In this document: one piece after another, positions 53,001-59,566 of the stretch
Layout: each line of letters opens with the position of its first letter
Numbering within the stretch: the first letter of the stretch is position 1
NCBI GenBank assembly: GCA_030248215.1
Contig: JASANG010002100.1
Location: 230,782 to 294,781, forward strand
From: Enoplolaimus lenunculus
Lineage: Eukaryota; Nematoda; Enoplea; Enoplida; Thoracostomopsidae
Direction of reading: 5' to 3'
Length of the DNA: 64,000 bases
Made by a program: the position numbers and the translations under genes
The notes under the pieces: model-generated
Told to the model about the DNA's origin: nothing
Database searches by the model: none
What the model saw: only the letters and a program-made list of their open reading frames with translations

Positions 53001-56000
53001 GCCGAAATTCCTTCGTTATTGGCGACCGGAGCCATAATCAACCCTTCGACTGAAAAAAAAACAAAAAATGAAACACAAATAACATTAAATGATTGGCTAT
53101 TATGAAGTTAATAATTAACACTGTCGGCCAAAATCAATCATTAATTGAAATTCATTTTTTTTTTCAAAATAAATATCTACAGAATATAAGAAATTCAAAT
53201 AGGTATTTTTTGTCCATGTATATGATTATTTGTTAAATTACAAAATGGGATGTTAAAAAATCGAATTGTCTAGAAATTCAAATTTACGCGTGGAATCATC
53301 CAGGCAAGTCATGAGAACCTCAAATTTGATAAAACCTTCAAAATTGAACCATTTTTGGGCAAATAAAGGCTGGTGGGATAACGGAAAAGGCCCTTATGTA
53401 TGCTAGCATTACATGGCACAGGACCACCAAGTTTGTCAAGCTGAGTCAAATTGTACTAATTTTAGCGCAATCTGATCATTACCTAACTAGTTTTGGGTAT
53501 GCCTAAAATTTTGCTGAAAATAAACACTGCGGGATTACAAACAACACCCAGCAAGATTGGGGCTGGTACTCCTGGGCGTTGGACTTCCATGGCCAAATAT
53601 GGTCTGTTCATCTCCTAATTATGAGAAAATTACACAGCCAATTTTTTCCCAATAAAGAATGACGCCACACAGAATCTCTTTTCAAACGTTTTCGAAGGCA
53701 CAAAGCGCTATATATAATGGCATATTTATGTTGTTGTAAACAGATGAACGTTTAGTTTAGAACTTAAACTTAATTTATAAAACGTCGCTTGTTTACAAAA
53801 TATTATGTATATTTAGCTGGAACGCTGCTCCAAAATACGTATGTAGGGAGTTCCCGCTTTGTTAATATAGATTAGTTTTCGAATTTTAGAATTAGAACAG
53901 CGTTGTTAATTTTAATTGTACCATAAAATCCCTTCTTCTGATGCTCGCGAACTTTCAAGCCGCCTTTCTGAGTATGTCCTTTTGGATCGAGCAAATCACG
54001 AACTTTTTCGCAATATATTTCAAGCATGCTTACTGTTACCTACAACAATAAAATTAATGACAGTAGATGTTAACATGAAAAAAATTAATCCTATTTGATT
54101 AGCATGTTAAATACAGCTGTCGTCCTGTTTTAATTCGTAATAAATCGAGGAATGTTAAAGCATGCTTCTATGCCAACGTATCAACGCAAGGATAGTTGTA
54201 AACTATGCCTTCAGCTCTGCTTGAGCATAGCCTTAATCTGAAATATTTGTGTCGAAAGCCTAAAAATATTCTACTGCAGTCGCGTTGATAAACCGGACGA
54301 AGACGACCCTAAAAATAACAGGCCAATAATCTATGATACGCAGTTTCACCAAATTAAGGCCAGCTTTTGGTAATATATATACATATATATTCACATTTTT
54401 GTATATGTCTGTGAAGAAACAAGTATACTTAAACTAACCTGATATTCCATATTAGAATCACCTCGTTTTGCTTCAATTCCTTCAAACAGCTGTTCACAAA
54501 CAATCGGAACAATTCCTAAAATTAATAATTTTGCATTTAGTTTGTGTGTTTTACACTCATCAATACGAAAACCAAAAACTGCCAAAATCCCACGTTCTAT
54601 TTTCAACGGTAAAAATGTGGCGAAGTTGAGTTGAAATATTTTTGATTAAATGCATAGTTTTTTTCGTTTTATGTTTATTTCTGGTTCCTTGCATTTGGTT
54701 TCGAAAAGTAGCAAATCTGACCAAAAAAGAACTTAAAAGCAAACGAAACGAAGAAAACACACAGCATATTAAGGGGTAATGTTAGCGAAAACGTAAATCA
54801 GCTTACCTTTGTTCGCGCCGTATCCTACCATTGAGTATGATTTCCCAGAGCCAGTCTGACCGTAAGCAAACAGTGAACAATTGTAGCCTTGCCACGCTTT
54901 TTCGAGCACACTTTGACCCAAATCGTCGAAAACTTTTTTCTGAAAATATCAAAACAAACACCATACGCGATATTACTATTTCAAATTTTAATTATTTTAA
55001 AAGTGTCCCGACACTGTAAAAATAGGAAGTCGGCGGAGTCTAATTTTGACTCAGTTTGTGTAGTCAGGAAAAGCCTATTTCCGAGGGAGTTTGATTTGAC
55101 TCCCCATTTTTACAGTGTAGATATGATGATCACTGTGCAGTTTTGTAGGTGTAATCGAATAAACACGCAAATATTTTGCTTAAGTTTACCGCAAGGAGAT
55201 TCGCAGGCATTTAGGCAAGCGCGAAAGCTTGTCAGGAATGTGAAAGACTTTATGGAATGTTAAATAATAATTTTATAAAGTACCTCATACAAATGTAGTG
55301 TTTATTATTTGTTTCAGCGAAAATACTTTTCGCTCATATAATTTGTTTCACTGTTTTGACCATGTAAAGATCAGCGGCGGAACGTTTTTCTGTGGGACTA
55401 GAATCGAATAAGCTTAAGCTTTAGACTAATTTTTTTGCTTGTCTTAGGTTTAGGCTTAGGCTTAGGAATAAACTCATTCTTACGCTTAAGCTTTAGGCTT
55501 AGGCTTGAGCTTAGGCTTTAGGAATAAGCTTATAATACTGTTCTGCTCCTGTTCTTTACATTGGCCCACTGTTTTTAGGTCAAGGCTCAGGCTTAGCCGG
55601 GTGCCTGGGGAAGCACGACTACCAGTATCCAAAGACTTAAAAATGGTAGCTATCTGTTCAGCATATCTATCGTTAAGCAGCCTCAAATCAAATTTGACAA
55701 TTTTTTCAAATCACACGTTGAAATATTGCAATATTGTAAACTAACTTCGTCTATAATTTTAAAACCATGCGCATTCTACATTTTAAACATAAACTGCCCC
55801 CCTCTAAATAAGGGCGTCGGTTAAAAACGGAACGCCCGGTGGTATATTTTGTACCACACAAATTTCGGTAGTTGTACACTCTTGTCAGAGCGATCATCCA
55901 CTCTTGCTGAACAATGTCATTAAAAGTTGATTGTACCTGATCGGCATATTTATCATTTGTCGGCTCCAAATATCCGTCACCGCGTTCAGTAAATCCATCA

Positions 56001-56128
56001 TGAGACCAGTAGGAATAATCGAACGTGAACGTCTTTTTGTCGCTCGTATTTGCCGGATCAAAGATAGACGTCGACGCACCGCCCATTTCAATGACGCATG
56101 TCGCTCCGCGTTTGTTTTCGCGATCATT
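31234..56128 (-). CDS. KIF28: KIF28/KLP-6-like kinesin-3, exons 2-27 (long copy, start exon not in this orientation)
   Basis: Microtubule plus-end motor of the kinesin-3 family, closest by motif memory to vertebrate KIF28 and nematode KLP-6 (family roles: mitochondrial and sensory-cilium transport). I read 26 exons on the - strand with matching phases: 55937-56128, 54807-54939, 54439-54515, 53922-54039, 52938-53049, 51906-52004, 51097-51191, 50442-50486, 49926-49996, 49451-49511, 47457-47612, 46188-46291, 45349-45463, 44262-44319, 43476-43607, 42708-42795, 41997-42075, 40801-40949, 39481-39618, 38388-38606, 36533-36601, 35455-35574, 34855-35058, 33795-33855, 33399-33587, 31234-31318. With exon 1 from the other copy the total is about 1006 codons, the usual KIF28 size. 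No exon 1 is visible upstream on this strand. The last exon is uncertain: the frame can splice at AG|gtacgag or read on about 30 codons to a stop near 31140. Confidence 0.92.
31565..31765. mobile_element. hAT-like MITE, other subfamily
   Basis: Ends CACTAGCGGATCCAGA and TTCTGAATCCGCCGCTG; flanks TGTGAATG and TGTGAACA match 6/8. A related body (CGCCCCCGTCAGAAATTTTT) is at about 11400-11560. Confidence 0.65.
31944..32393. mobile_element. R3 element
   Basis: Ends TACTGTAGTGACCCGAATAA and TTCGCTACAGTA; in the intron between kinesin exons 26 and 27. Confidence 0.8.
32668..32819. mobile_element. R1 element
   Basis: Starts CGCATGTACAGATTAGGG, ends GGCCATGTTGTATATATTGG; reduced TTAGGC core. In the intron between kinesin exons 26 and 27. 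Confidence 0.65.
32922..33075. mobile_element. R6-related element with a different tRNA-like core
   Basis: AACCCTTTCTCACATGAATA end, then on the - strand a box B-like GGTTCGATTCCTGGC. The tRNA-like part differs from other R6 copies. A further variant (18404-18510) has GTTCAAATCC on the - strand. Confidence 0.5.
33936..34190. mobile_element. R4 element in kinesin intron 24
   Basis: Starts CACTGTAAATTTCAGTGAGT, ends GGAATTTATAGTG. Confidence 0.8.
34262..34411. mobile_element. R1 element, inverted
   Basis: Starts GACCAATATATAGGCCAGGG, ends CCTTTGATTTTTACATGGG; CCTAAGCC-type core. In kinesin intron 24. Confidence 0.7.
34434..34760. repeat. 35-bp AT-rich tandem array in kinesin intron 24
   Basis: Eight to nine units of AATTAATTTCAAATTTTTAA plus ACAAAAAATCTCAA; period 35 (34469, 34504, 34539, 34574, 34609). 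It ends about 95 bases from the donor of exon 24. Confidence 0.85.
35455..42075 (-). CDS. KIF28: Kinesin exons 18-23: linker and KIF1-type conserved region
   Basis: Exon 18 carries [15 protein letters not shown], exon 19 the acidic helix [20 protein letters not shown], exon 20 [20 protein letters not shown], exon 21 (219 nt, the longest) [20 protein letters not shown] then [20 protein letters not shown], exon 22 [20 protein letters not shown], exon 23 [15 protein letters not shown]. The [23 protein letters not shown] and KxLxFKIKI blocks are hallmarks of the KIF1/KIF28 region after the FHA domain. Exons 20-23 are all phase 0, so any of them could be skipped without changing frame. Confidence 0.9.
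35657..36055. mobile_element. R12 element
   Basis: GCAAGGTTCAACCGGAATTC at one end and GGCAAAACTTAATTCCCGCT at the other; TTCCGGTT/AACCGGAA-rich. Related copies: 2646-2763, 16083-16478 and 38968-39345. Confidence 0.65.
36061..36232. mobile_element. R6 copy, diverged, left end missing
   Basis: CCCCCTCGTGCTCGAGCGTC and the right end AATATTCATGTGAGAAAAGG are recognisable; box B is decayed (AATTGAATCTTAG). Confidence 0.6.
36294..36480. mobile_element. R9 element
   Basis: Ends GACCCGTAGCCAACTCTCCT and CTTGGCTACGAGCC; just upstream of nothing coding, 53 bases past the kinesin exon 22 donor. Confidence 0.7.
36703..36971. mobile_element. R6 element with tRNA-like core
   Basis: Ends AACCCCTTCTCATAT and ATGTGATAAAGGGTT. 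Core has GCTGAGTGGTTATGGTATAC and GCTCGAATCCTAGCA. Confidence 0.75.
37434..37602. mobile_element. R9 element
   Basis: Ends GACCCGTAGCCAGCTCACCT and CTTGACTACGGGCC. Confidence 0.75.
37770..37870. repeat. Short tandem repeat, about 33 bp x 3
   Basis: Units of TTTCTAGTTCCGACATTTCC plus GACAAAACACAATAA. Adjacent to the exon-21 relic. Confidence 0.75.
37869..38106 (-). pseudogene. Relic of the 3' border of kinesin exon 21
   Basis: On the - strand CCTAAGTTCTGATAAATTGG|GTAAG and, beyond an inserted R1, AAAGAGTTGGTTGGCGAATT resemble the exon 21 end AAAGAGTTGGTCGGCGAGTT ... AGTTCTGATGAATTG|GTAAA. It appears to be an old partial duplicate of the last 60 or so bases of exon 21 and its donor, split by R1. 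Confidence 0.55.
37897..38065. mobile_element. R1 element inside an exon-21 relic
   Basis: Starts GGTCCATGTAAAGATCGGGG, ends CTGTTCTATGCATTAGC. It splits a decayed copy of the 3' border of kinesin exon 21. Its right end is copied in the 102-bp duplication that follows. Confidence 0.7.
38005..38207. repeat. Tandem duplication, about 102 bp x 2
   Basis: Both units run from GCTTTGGGTTAGATTAAGG to CCAACTCTTTACAGTAAA and are nearly identical, so the duplication is recent. It includes an R1 end and the exon-21 relic. Confidence 0.85.
38968..39345. mobile_element. R12 element, next to exon 20
   Basis: CCAGGTTCCAACAGGAACTA start, GGAACAGGAACAGGAAC run, and GACCGGAAGAGGAATTC end. Confidence 0.6.
39631..39820. 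mobile_element. R1 element, inverted, next to exon 20
   Basis: Starts GGCCAATGTATAGAATATGG, ends CTGATCATTACACGAACC. It begins only 12 bases from the 3' splice site of kinesin exon 20. Confidence 0.75.
40330..40706. mobile_element. R8 element in kinesin intron 19
   Basis: Ends ATTGGCTGGGTTTCCGAAAC and GTAAGATTTCAGAAACACAG / CCAT; ACTTAAGT motifs. Confidence 0.75.
41189..41342. mobile_element. R9 element
   Basis: Ends GGCCCGTAGCCATAGGAATG and GAGCTGGCTATGGGCC. Confidence 0.7.
41634..41900. mobile_element. R11 copy
   Basis: AATAGTATGCAACGGGGTAC start and CAAAACGCAACGATCGCTGG near the end; in the intron between kinesin exons 18 and 19. Confidence 0.6.
42354..42632. mobile_element. R7 element in kinesin intron 17
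   Basis: Long inverted ends: AAAGCCCTATTCACAAGTGC ... and the matching right end GTGTGAACAGGGCTTT, then CAAGTTTTTGCTGCGAGAAC on both sides. Confidence 0.82.
42708..46291 (-). CDS. KIF28: Kinesin exons 13-17: coiled coil and FHA domain
   Basis: Exon 13 (46188-46291) encodes a charged heptad-like helix, [18 protein letters not shown], as in the kinesin-3 neck coil. Exons 14-17 encode the forkhead-associated domain that follows it in KIF1/KIF28: [20 protein letters not shown] (exon 14), GESRVGN with the core Gly-Arg-Gly-like turn (exon 15), IQKEHAIL and a LVNGKE strand (exon 16), then [15 protein letters not shown] (exon 17). Together these span about residues 404-569. Phases are consistent across all five exons. 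The introns between them carry R5 and R7 elements. Confidence 0.92.
43608..44157. repeat. 138-bp tandem repeat x 3 plus R5 end
   Basis: Three units, each beginning GCTGAAATTCAGTTGCAATT and containing AGTGTCAAATGAGCTTTTAC and an R5 half (CAAATTGACTCTCTCTGAAA). The array starts at the first base upstream of kinesin exon 16, so each unit repeats that exon's 3' splice-site region. Units differ by very few bases. Confidence 0.9.
44884..45060. mobile_element. R5 palindromic element
   Basis: CTGCAAAAACTGGTGAGTCA at one end and CGCCATTTTTAGCAGTG at the other; GAGTCAAATTGACTC-type inverted halves. Confidence 0.8.
46362..46640. mobile_element. R11 copy, diverged
   Basis: GCAACTGGGTAGATTCGG start; GCACGTTGCGTTTT and GACCCCCATAAATAAAG inside; in kinesin intron 12. 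Confidence 0.55.
46845..47007. mobile_element. R9 element
   Basis: Ends GACCCGTAGCCAGCTCACCT and CCACCCTTACGGTCC. Confidence 0.7.
47180..47518. repeat. 113-bp tandem repeat x 3 over the exon 12 donor
   Basis: Units start at 47180, 47293 and 47406 with CTTACAACATCTACGAAAGA (GCATCT in the third). On the - strand each holds the last 61 bases of kinesin exon 12, its GTAAGT donor and about 50 bases of intron. The real exon is the rightmost. Confidence 0.93.
47457..56128 (-). CDS. KIF28: Kinesin motor-domain exons 2-12 of the long copy
   Basis: ATPase head. Numbering with exon 1 as residues 1-17: exon 2 gives [17 protein letters not shown] and the YWSHDGF stretch typical of kinesin-3; exon 3 holds the P-loop GQTGSGKS at about 108-115, followed by YSMVGYG; exon 5 holds [14 protein letters not shown]; exons 6-7 join to make switch I NMNATSSRAHT (about 222-232); exons 7-8 join to make switch II DLAGSE (about 257-262) followed by [15 protein letters not shown]; exon 8 has [12 protein letters not shown]; exon 9 is only 45 nt (a lysine-rich loop like the kinesin-3 K-loop, KKGGKK); exons 9-10 join as VIPYRDS with [14 protein letters not shown]; exon 11 has [14 protein letters not shown]; exon 12 has [15 protein letters not shown] and [12 protein letters not shown] (neck/neck coil). 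All key nucleotide-binding residues are present, so the head looks functional apart from the missing exon 1. Confidence 0.95.
47705..48314. mobile_element. R4 element split by an R11 insertion
   Basis: R4 starts CACTGTAAATTCCAATGAGT and resumes at about 48260 to end GGAATTTACAGTG. The R11 between has ends CAAGAGTGGATGAT / ATCATCCACTCTTG and is flanked by CTGAGAC on both sides. In kinesin intron 11. Confidence 0.85.
47927..48256. mobile_element. R11 element nested in R4
   Basis: Perfect inverted ends of 14 bases and a 7-base flanking direct repeat. Internal landmarks: GCAACGCGTACCGGGTACAT and runs of C. Related copies lie at 893-1140, 16544-16812, 41634-41900, 46362-46640 and in both arms at 55797-55915 / 61014-61132. 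Confidence 0.8.
48678..49093. mobile_element. R3 element
   Basis: Ends TACTGTATTAACCCGAATAA and GGGTCAATACAGTA; in kinesin intron 11. Confidence 0.8.
49121..49244. mobile_element. R1 fragment
   Basis: CCTAAGCCTAAGCC run followed by the R1 right half to ACTATAGATGAGCC. Lies beside the R3 element at 48678-49093. Confidence 0.6.
49690..49891. mobile_element. R5 palindromic element
   Basis: CACTGCAAAAAATGGTGAGT to GGATTTTTTGCAATG; nearly complete hairpin. It ends 35 bases from the donor of kinesin exon 10. Confidence 0.8.
50033..50250. repeat. TTAGGC-like tract in kinesin intron 9
   Basis: Degenerate runs of GGCTTAGGCTTAGG with spaced CTCAGG variants; no clear R1 ends. Confidence 0.6.
50535..50696. 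mobile_element. R9 element
   Basis: Ends AACCCGTAGCCAGCTCGCCT and CTTGGCTACAGACC; starts 49 bases upstream of kinesin exon 9. Confidence 0.7.
50757..50847. repeat. TTAGGC-like tract in kinesin intron 8
   Basis: CTTAGACTTAGGTTTAGGC-type run without R1 ends. Confidence 0.55.
51482..51712. mobile_element. GC-rich MITE with GGCCGGAGCAG ends
   Basis: Ends AGGGCCGGAGCAG and CTGCTCCGGCACT are inverted. Body has runs of C/G (GGGGGCCCCC). A related inverted fragment is at about 36995-37180. Lies in the intron between kinesin exons 7 and 8. Confidence 0.6.
52040..52170. mobile_element. R2 element, inverted
   Basis: Ends GACCAATGTTACGTTTCGAG and CACCTAACGTAACACGGGCC. It starts 36 bases upstream of kinesin exon 7. 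Confidence 0.75.
52221..52430. mobile_element. R1 element
   Basis: Ends GGCCCATGTAAAGATCAGGG and CCCTGTTCTTTACATTGG; five-unit TTAGGC run inside. In the intron between kinesin exons 6 and 7, next to an R2 element. Confidence 0.8.
52742..52909. mobile_element. R9 element beside exon 6
   Basis: Ends GGCCCGTAGCCAAGGGGAAA and AGCTAGCTACGGGC; 28 bases from the donor of kinesin exon 6. Confidence 0.7.
55012..55118. mobile_element. R5 short element, left arm
   Basis: CACTGTAAAAATAGGAAGTC to CCCCATTTTTACAGTG. Confidence 0.75.
55358..55566. mobile_element. R1 element, left arm
   Basis: Starts GACCATGTAAAGATCAGCGG, ends CCTGTTCTTTACATTGGCC; TTAGGC core. Mirrored in the right arm. Confidence 0.8.
55797..55915. 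mobile_element. R11 end, left arm
   Basis: CCCCCCTCTAAATAAGGGCG to GATCATCCACTCTTGCTG. It sits 22 bases downstream of the donor of kinesin exon 2; mirrored at 61014-61132. Confidence 0.6.
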
Positions 56129-56323
56129 GTAAAACCGGATACCGAAACCGACGGTTAAGGAAAAATACGTTTTCGGTTTTTTAGTTTTGTTTTCAAAAAA
56201 TCAAAATTTCAACGGGATGCTTTGACTTTTTCGTAATTTATCAACGCTCACAAGCAAAAATGTTCCTTTTTCTAATGTAGGCTATTATTTTACCCGGTGT
56301 AGTTGTGTTGGTTTGCCTGTTGT

Positions 56324-56575
56324 CAGTGGCGGATCCACGATCTCAAAATGGGGGGTGGGGCCAAAATTTCACAGGTAATAAACTTGTTTGTGACCCATAC
56401 TGTAGTGACCCAAATTAGAGGGGGTCATCCGTCTGAGTCCCAATTAATAGGAGTCCTTAAGCGGGTAAAGTCCTTAAACCCTTGTTAGAGCATCAGGCCA
56501 AAAAGGTAAGTTCGAAACATTAAGGTACTTATACTATTGTGTATAAAACAGAGAAAAAACAGCTAGAATAACAAA
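56324..56575. mobile_element. Truncated R10/R3 composite at left-arm breakpoint
   Basis: The same composite as 60272-60605 in inverse orientation, but cut off inside the nested R3 piece; the far end of R10 is missing. Confidence 0.85.
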
Positions 56576-57553
56576 CACATATATTTTTGTCCAGATGCTG
56601 GGGCACCCGGTCCCAACGCCTCCTCACTTCGCTTTCCTAGATTTATAGTGGTCACCAGATAACTTAGCTTAGGTTAACTAGCATTACCTTTAGTTAGGAA
56701 CAGGTTGAAAACTATCAGAACAAAATGAGCTTCCGCTGGCTAACCAGTTAATATGCCAATTAAATTTCAACATAGGCGTAAGTGTACAAAGCCATTTTTT
56801 AAGCAATCGTTCACTCACTTACTTTTCTCCAATGCCGTAATCAAAAATTACGTTTACGATGAAAATCAACAAGCAATTCCATGAATTAGGGGGGACATTA
56901 GGAGCTTACCGAATACTAATTAACTAAAGCAGGGGGATAGGTGACGCCATGAAGTATCAGAACGGCGTATTTGATATGTTTTTGATGGGCGTAGAGAAAG
57001 TACTTCAGTATGGGTATAAATGAGGAATTGGGGCGGTTATCTGGGGTCGGTCGGGACAGTGACATTGTTGAATATCACCAACCCACAGTGGGGGGGGGGT
57101 AGAGTGGGGTTGATTGTCATTTTCCTAAATAAATCGCATTGTACAGTAGTTATATCTCTTCGACTAAAAATAATGTAGCAATTTGAAAATCATCTACTTC
57201 CAAATTCTTTCTAGGTAAAGTCTGTAAGAGGATGCAGTAACAATTTTGCAAATGAAGAGACGTTTTTGTCTATTATTATGTTCAGGTTAGTAATTATATA
57301 TTAGGATATAGGCCAATAGCATTAAAATTGTCAATTAAGATTTCTCAATACTGTAGCATTTGTCAACAATAGAACTTTAACAGTAAATAAGGGCTTTTCT
57401 TGGGATTGAAATAATAAGCTTAATATTTCTTTTATCTTAGGTTAGGTTTAGATTTTAGTTATAGTAGTTAGTATAGGTAGGATATGTATAATATGTCTTT
57501 AAACACTCTCAAGTCGTAATCACAGTAAAATCTAATTTATAGCTACTCATAAC

Positions 57554-57781
57554 TCAGAATCTGTTCAATGACTCAACTGTATAAGTTAGGCACTCCATGT
57601 AATGTTTGTTACCATAGTCGCCAGAACCATTACAATAAAGCACATATTTTCCCTTACCTTCAGCGACAAATTTCAACCTAATCGATAATTCTATGCACAA
57701 ACAATATTGAACATCGCCAATAACACAGAAGGCTGCCACGGGTTGTCCAACCGGGCAATTAAGCCCTTGACCAATCAACAT
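57554..57781 (-). CDS. Unidentified 75-codon open frame in the spacer
   Basis: Starts with ATG (MLIGQGLNCPVGQPVAAFCV) and contains a Cys-rich, fairly protein-like stretch ending in VESLNRF. A GTAAGGG donor-like site lies inside the frame after RLKFVAEG, so it might instead be a first exon. I recognise no family. It may be chance. Confidence 0.2.
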   Translation of the reverse strand: MLIGQGLNCPVGQPVAAFCVIGDVQYCLCIELSIRLKFVAEGKGKYVLYCNGSGDYGNKHYMECLTYTVESLNRF

Positions 57782-58526
57782 GGGTAAAAAACCCCAAAAT
57801 TTTGTATTGTATGATTTATTACTAAAATTGCATTAGACTTCTTGCACCATTCGTTTGCAAGTTTTGATTTCATTATTGCGGTTTTATCCCACTATCAGAA
57901 CTATCTGTATCTCATAATATAGCTCGCGACTTTTGTAATGTTCTAGGCTTAATTTTAAATATAATACATTTTTATACCATTTTCTACCAAAACAACAGTG
58001 TTTAGGTAGACTTTGGCTCTGTTGTTCAGCAAAGCATGTCATCGTAAACCTAACTTTCGCTCTCTCTCTCTGTCACTGTTGCTATTGGATTCTCGTGTAA
58101 CGAAACACAACCTATTTGCTGTAGACTCGTTCTGAATAGAATCGCAAAAAGATATGGATAAGCCGAGTAGTTTTAGTTATCGCGATATTAATGCGCATGG
58201 TATTGGCATAATCGAATGTATTTGCACAGTGGTTATGTACACAATACGACTTGCTGGTTGTATTAAGGTTAACACCAAGATTTAGGTTTGAAGATGTCAT
58301 TGCCTGTTTAGGTTTCTACTTACGCAGTCATGCATTTACGGTATATGGTTCAGTTAGCGATGTAAGCGGTATATTTTTCTTGTTTAGTTTGGAAGCTGTG
58401 AAATTTGTAAAAACGAAAGTGCTACGAACGGAATTTAAGAATACACCGTTTGGCGTTTATGACTGGTAGATTCACGTCGGGCTATTCAGGCCATTTTCCG
58501 CAAATAAGGGCACCAAATTTTTGTAT

Positions 58527-58797
58527 TAACCCCTTCTCACATTGAGCTGCCTGTAGGCAACTCAGCGCAGTGTATATACGTTAAATAGCATATATCGCAC
58601 CGTGTTTAACAATTGCAACACGTATACATAGTTCTAAATCACCACAAGACGTGAGAGCCCCCTCGGGCTCGAGCGTCAAGCTCCTATAGCTGAGTGTTGA
58701 TTGTATACGCCTCCCACTCCAGTCACTGGAGTTCGAATCCTAGCATAAAAGTAGGTCTTAGGGGAAGCAGAAAACATTCATGTAAAGAAAGGGTTAA
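58527..58797. mobile_element. R6 element with tRNA-like core
   Basis: Ends AACCCCTTCTCACAT and ATGTAAAGAAAGGGTT. Core has TATAGCTGAGTGTTGATTG and AGTTCGAATCCTAGCA (a good box B). In the spacer between the inverted arms. Confidence 0.78.
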
Positions 58798-59219
58798 GAT
58801 TTAGTACTAAAATTGCGTTTGGCTTCTAGCTTTTGTGTTATATAGAATACTCCACTGTTAGGCAACGAGCCCCATTAAATCAACAGCAACAATAAACAGC
58901 CATGAACATTCAAGCAGGAACAGGGGTGTTTGGGATGCCAGTCGACACCCTCAGAAAAATAAAGTGGTGTTATTGACAAGCCTAAAAATCTACCAAAACT
59001 TATTTTTTTTCCAAAAACCGGATTCCTTATCAGATTTGATGGCCATTTGCGTTGACGTTAGCTTGCGATCCAGTATTTGACAACCCTAACAATTGTTCCC
59101 ACGACCCTGACCCCAAGCGAGTTAAACACATCATATTAAACCGTTCGGTTTGGTTCCACTCAAAAGTTGCCTTCAAATATATTTTACCATTTACCTCACT
59201 GTAATTTATTTATTTTTCA

Positions 59220-59380
59220 GCTTCATGTGAAGATCAGAGGGCGGAACGTTTTTCTACTGGACTGCAATAGAGTAATCTTAAGCTTTAATCGAATTGTTTT
59301 CCTTAGGCTTAGGCTTGGGTATAAGCTCATCGTTACCTTCAGGCTCAGACTTAGGCTTACACTTAGGAATCATAGTCCCA
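59220..59380. mobile_element. R1 fragment in spacer
   Basis: Starts CTTCATGTGAAGATCAGAGG and keeps the TTAGGC core but lacks the right end. Confidence 0.6.
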
Positions 59381-59566
59381 AGTCCTACAGAGTTCAAAAA
59401 TATTTCAAAAAAATAGCATTCACAACGGAATTTCAGGCGCTTATTTGCGTTAAACGAAATGTCTTAATACTTAATACCAAAATTTGAATTTTCAGCTTAT
59501 TCTATATTTGAATCGTGATCTTAAATATAAATCAACCAGAACGAAACCGGTGTGCAGGCACTGAAA

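Larger units (their letters stand above)
52938..56575. repeat. Left arm of large inverted duplication
   Basis: Read backwards, this stretch (kinesin exons 6 to 2 and all introns between) matches 60346-63984 almost base for base. Four long open frames are letter-identical between arms. Differences are mostly one- to few-base indels, crowded in the last 100 bases before 56575. The arm ends inside a nested R3/R10 element, so the left part of that R10 element is absent here. The outer end of the arm lies at or below 52.9 kb and cannot be placed because the partner arm leaves the window. Confidence 0.93.
56576..59566. other. Unique spacer between the inverted arms (upstream of kinesin exon 1)
   Basis: Single-copy DNA between the arms. 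It holds an R6 element (58527-58797), a TTAGGC-type R1 fragment (59220-59380), a short CT run near 58061, an open frame of 75 codons on the - strand (57554-57781), and the presumed 5' flank of exon 1. TGCAG|GCACTGAAAATG just before the start codon could be a 3' splice site (for a leader exon or trans-spliced leader); this is only a sequence resemblance. Confidence 0.6.

Noticed and set aside
52848-53105. 85-codon open frame on the + strand
   Set aside because: Antisense shadow of kinesin exon 6 plus an R9 element.
58675-58745. Functional tRNA gene
   Set aside because: A and B box motifs are present but acceptor and T stems do not pair well, and the sequence is repeated inside R6 elements.
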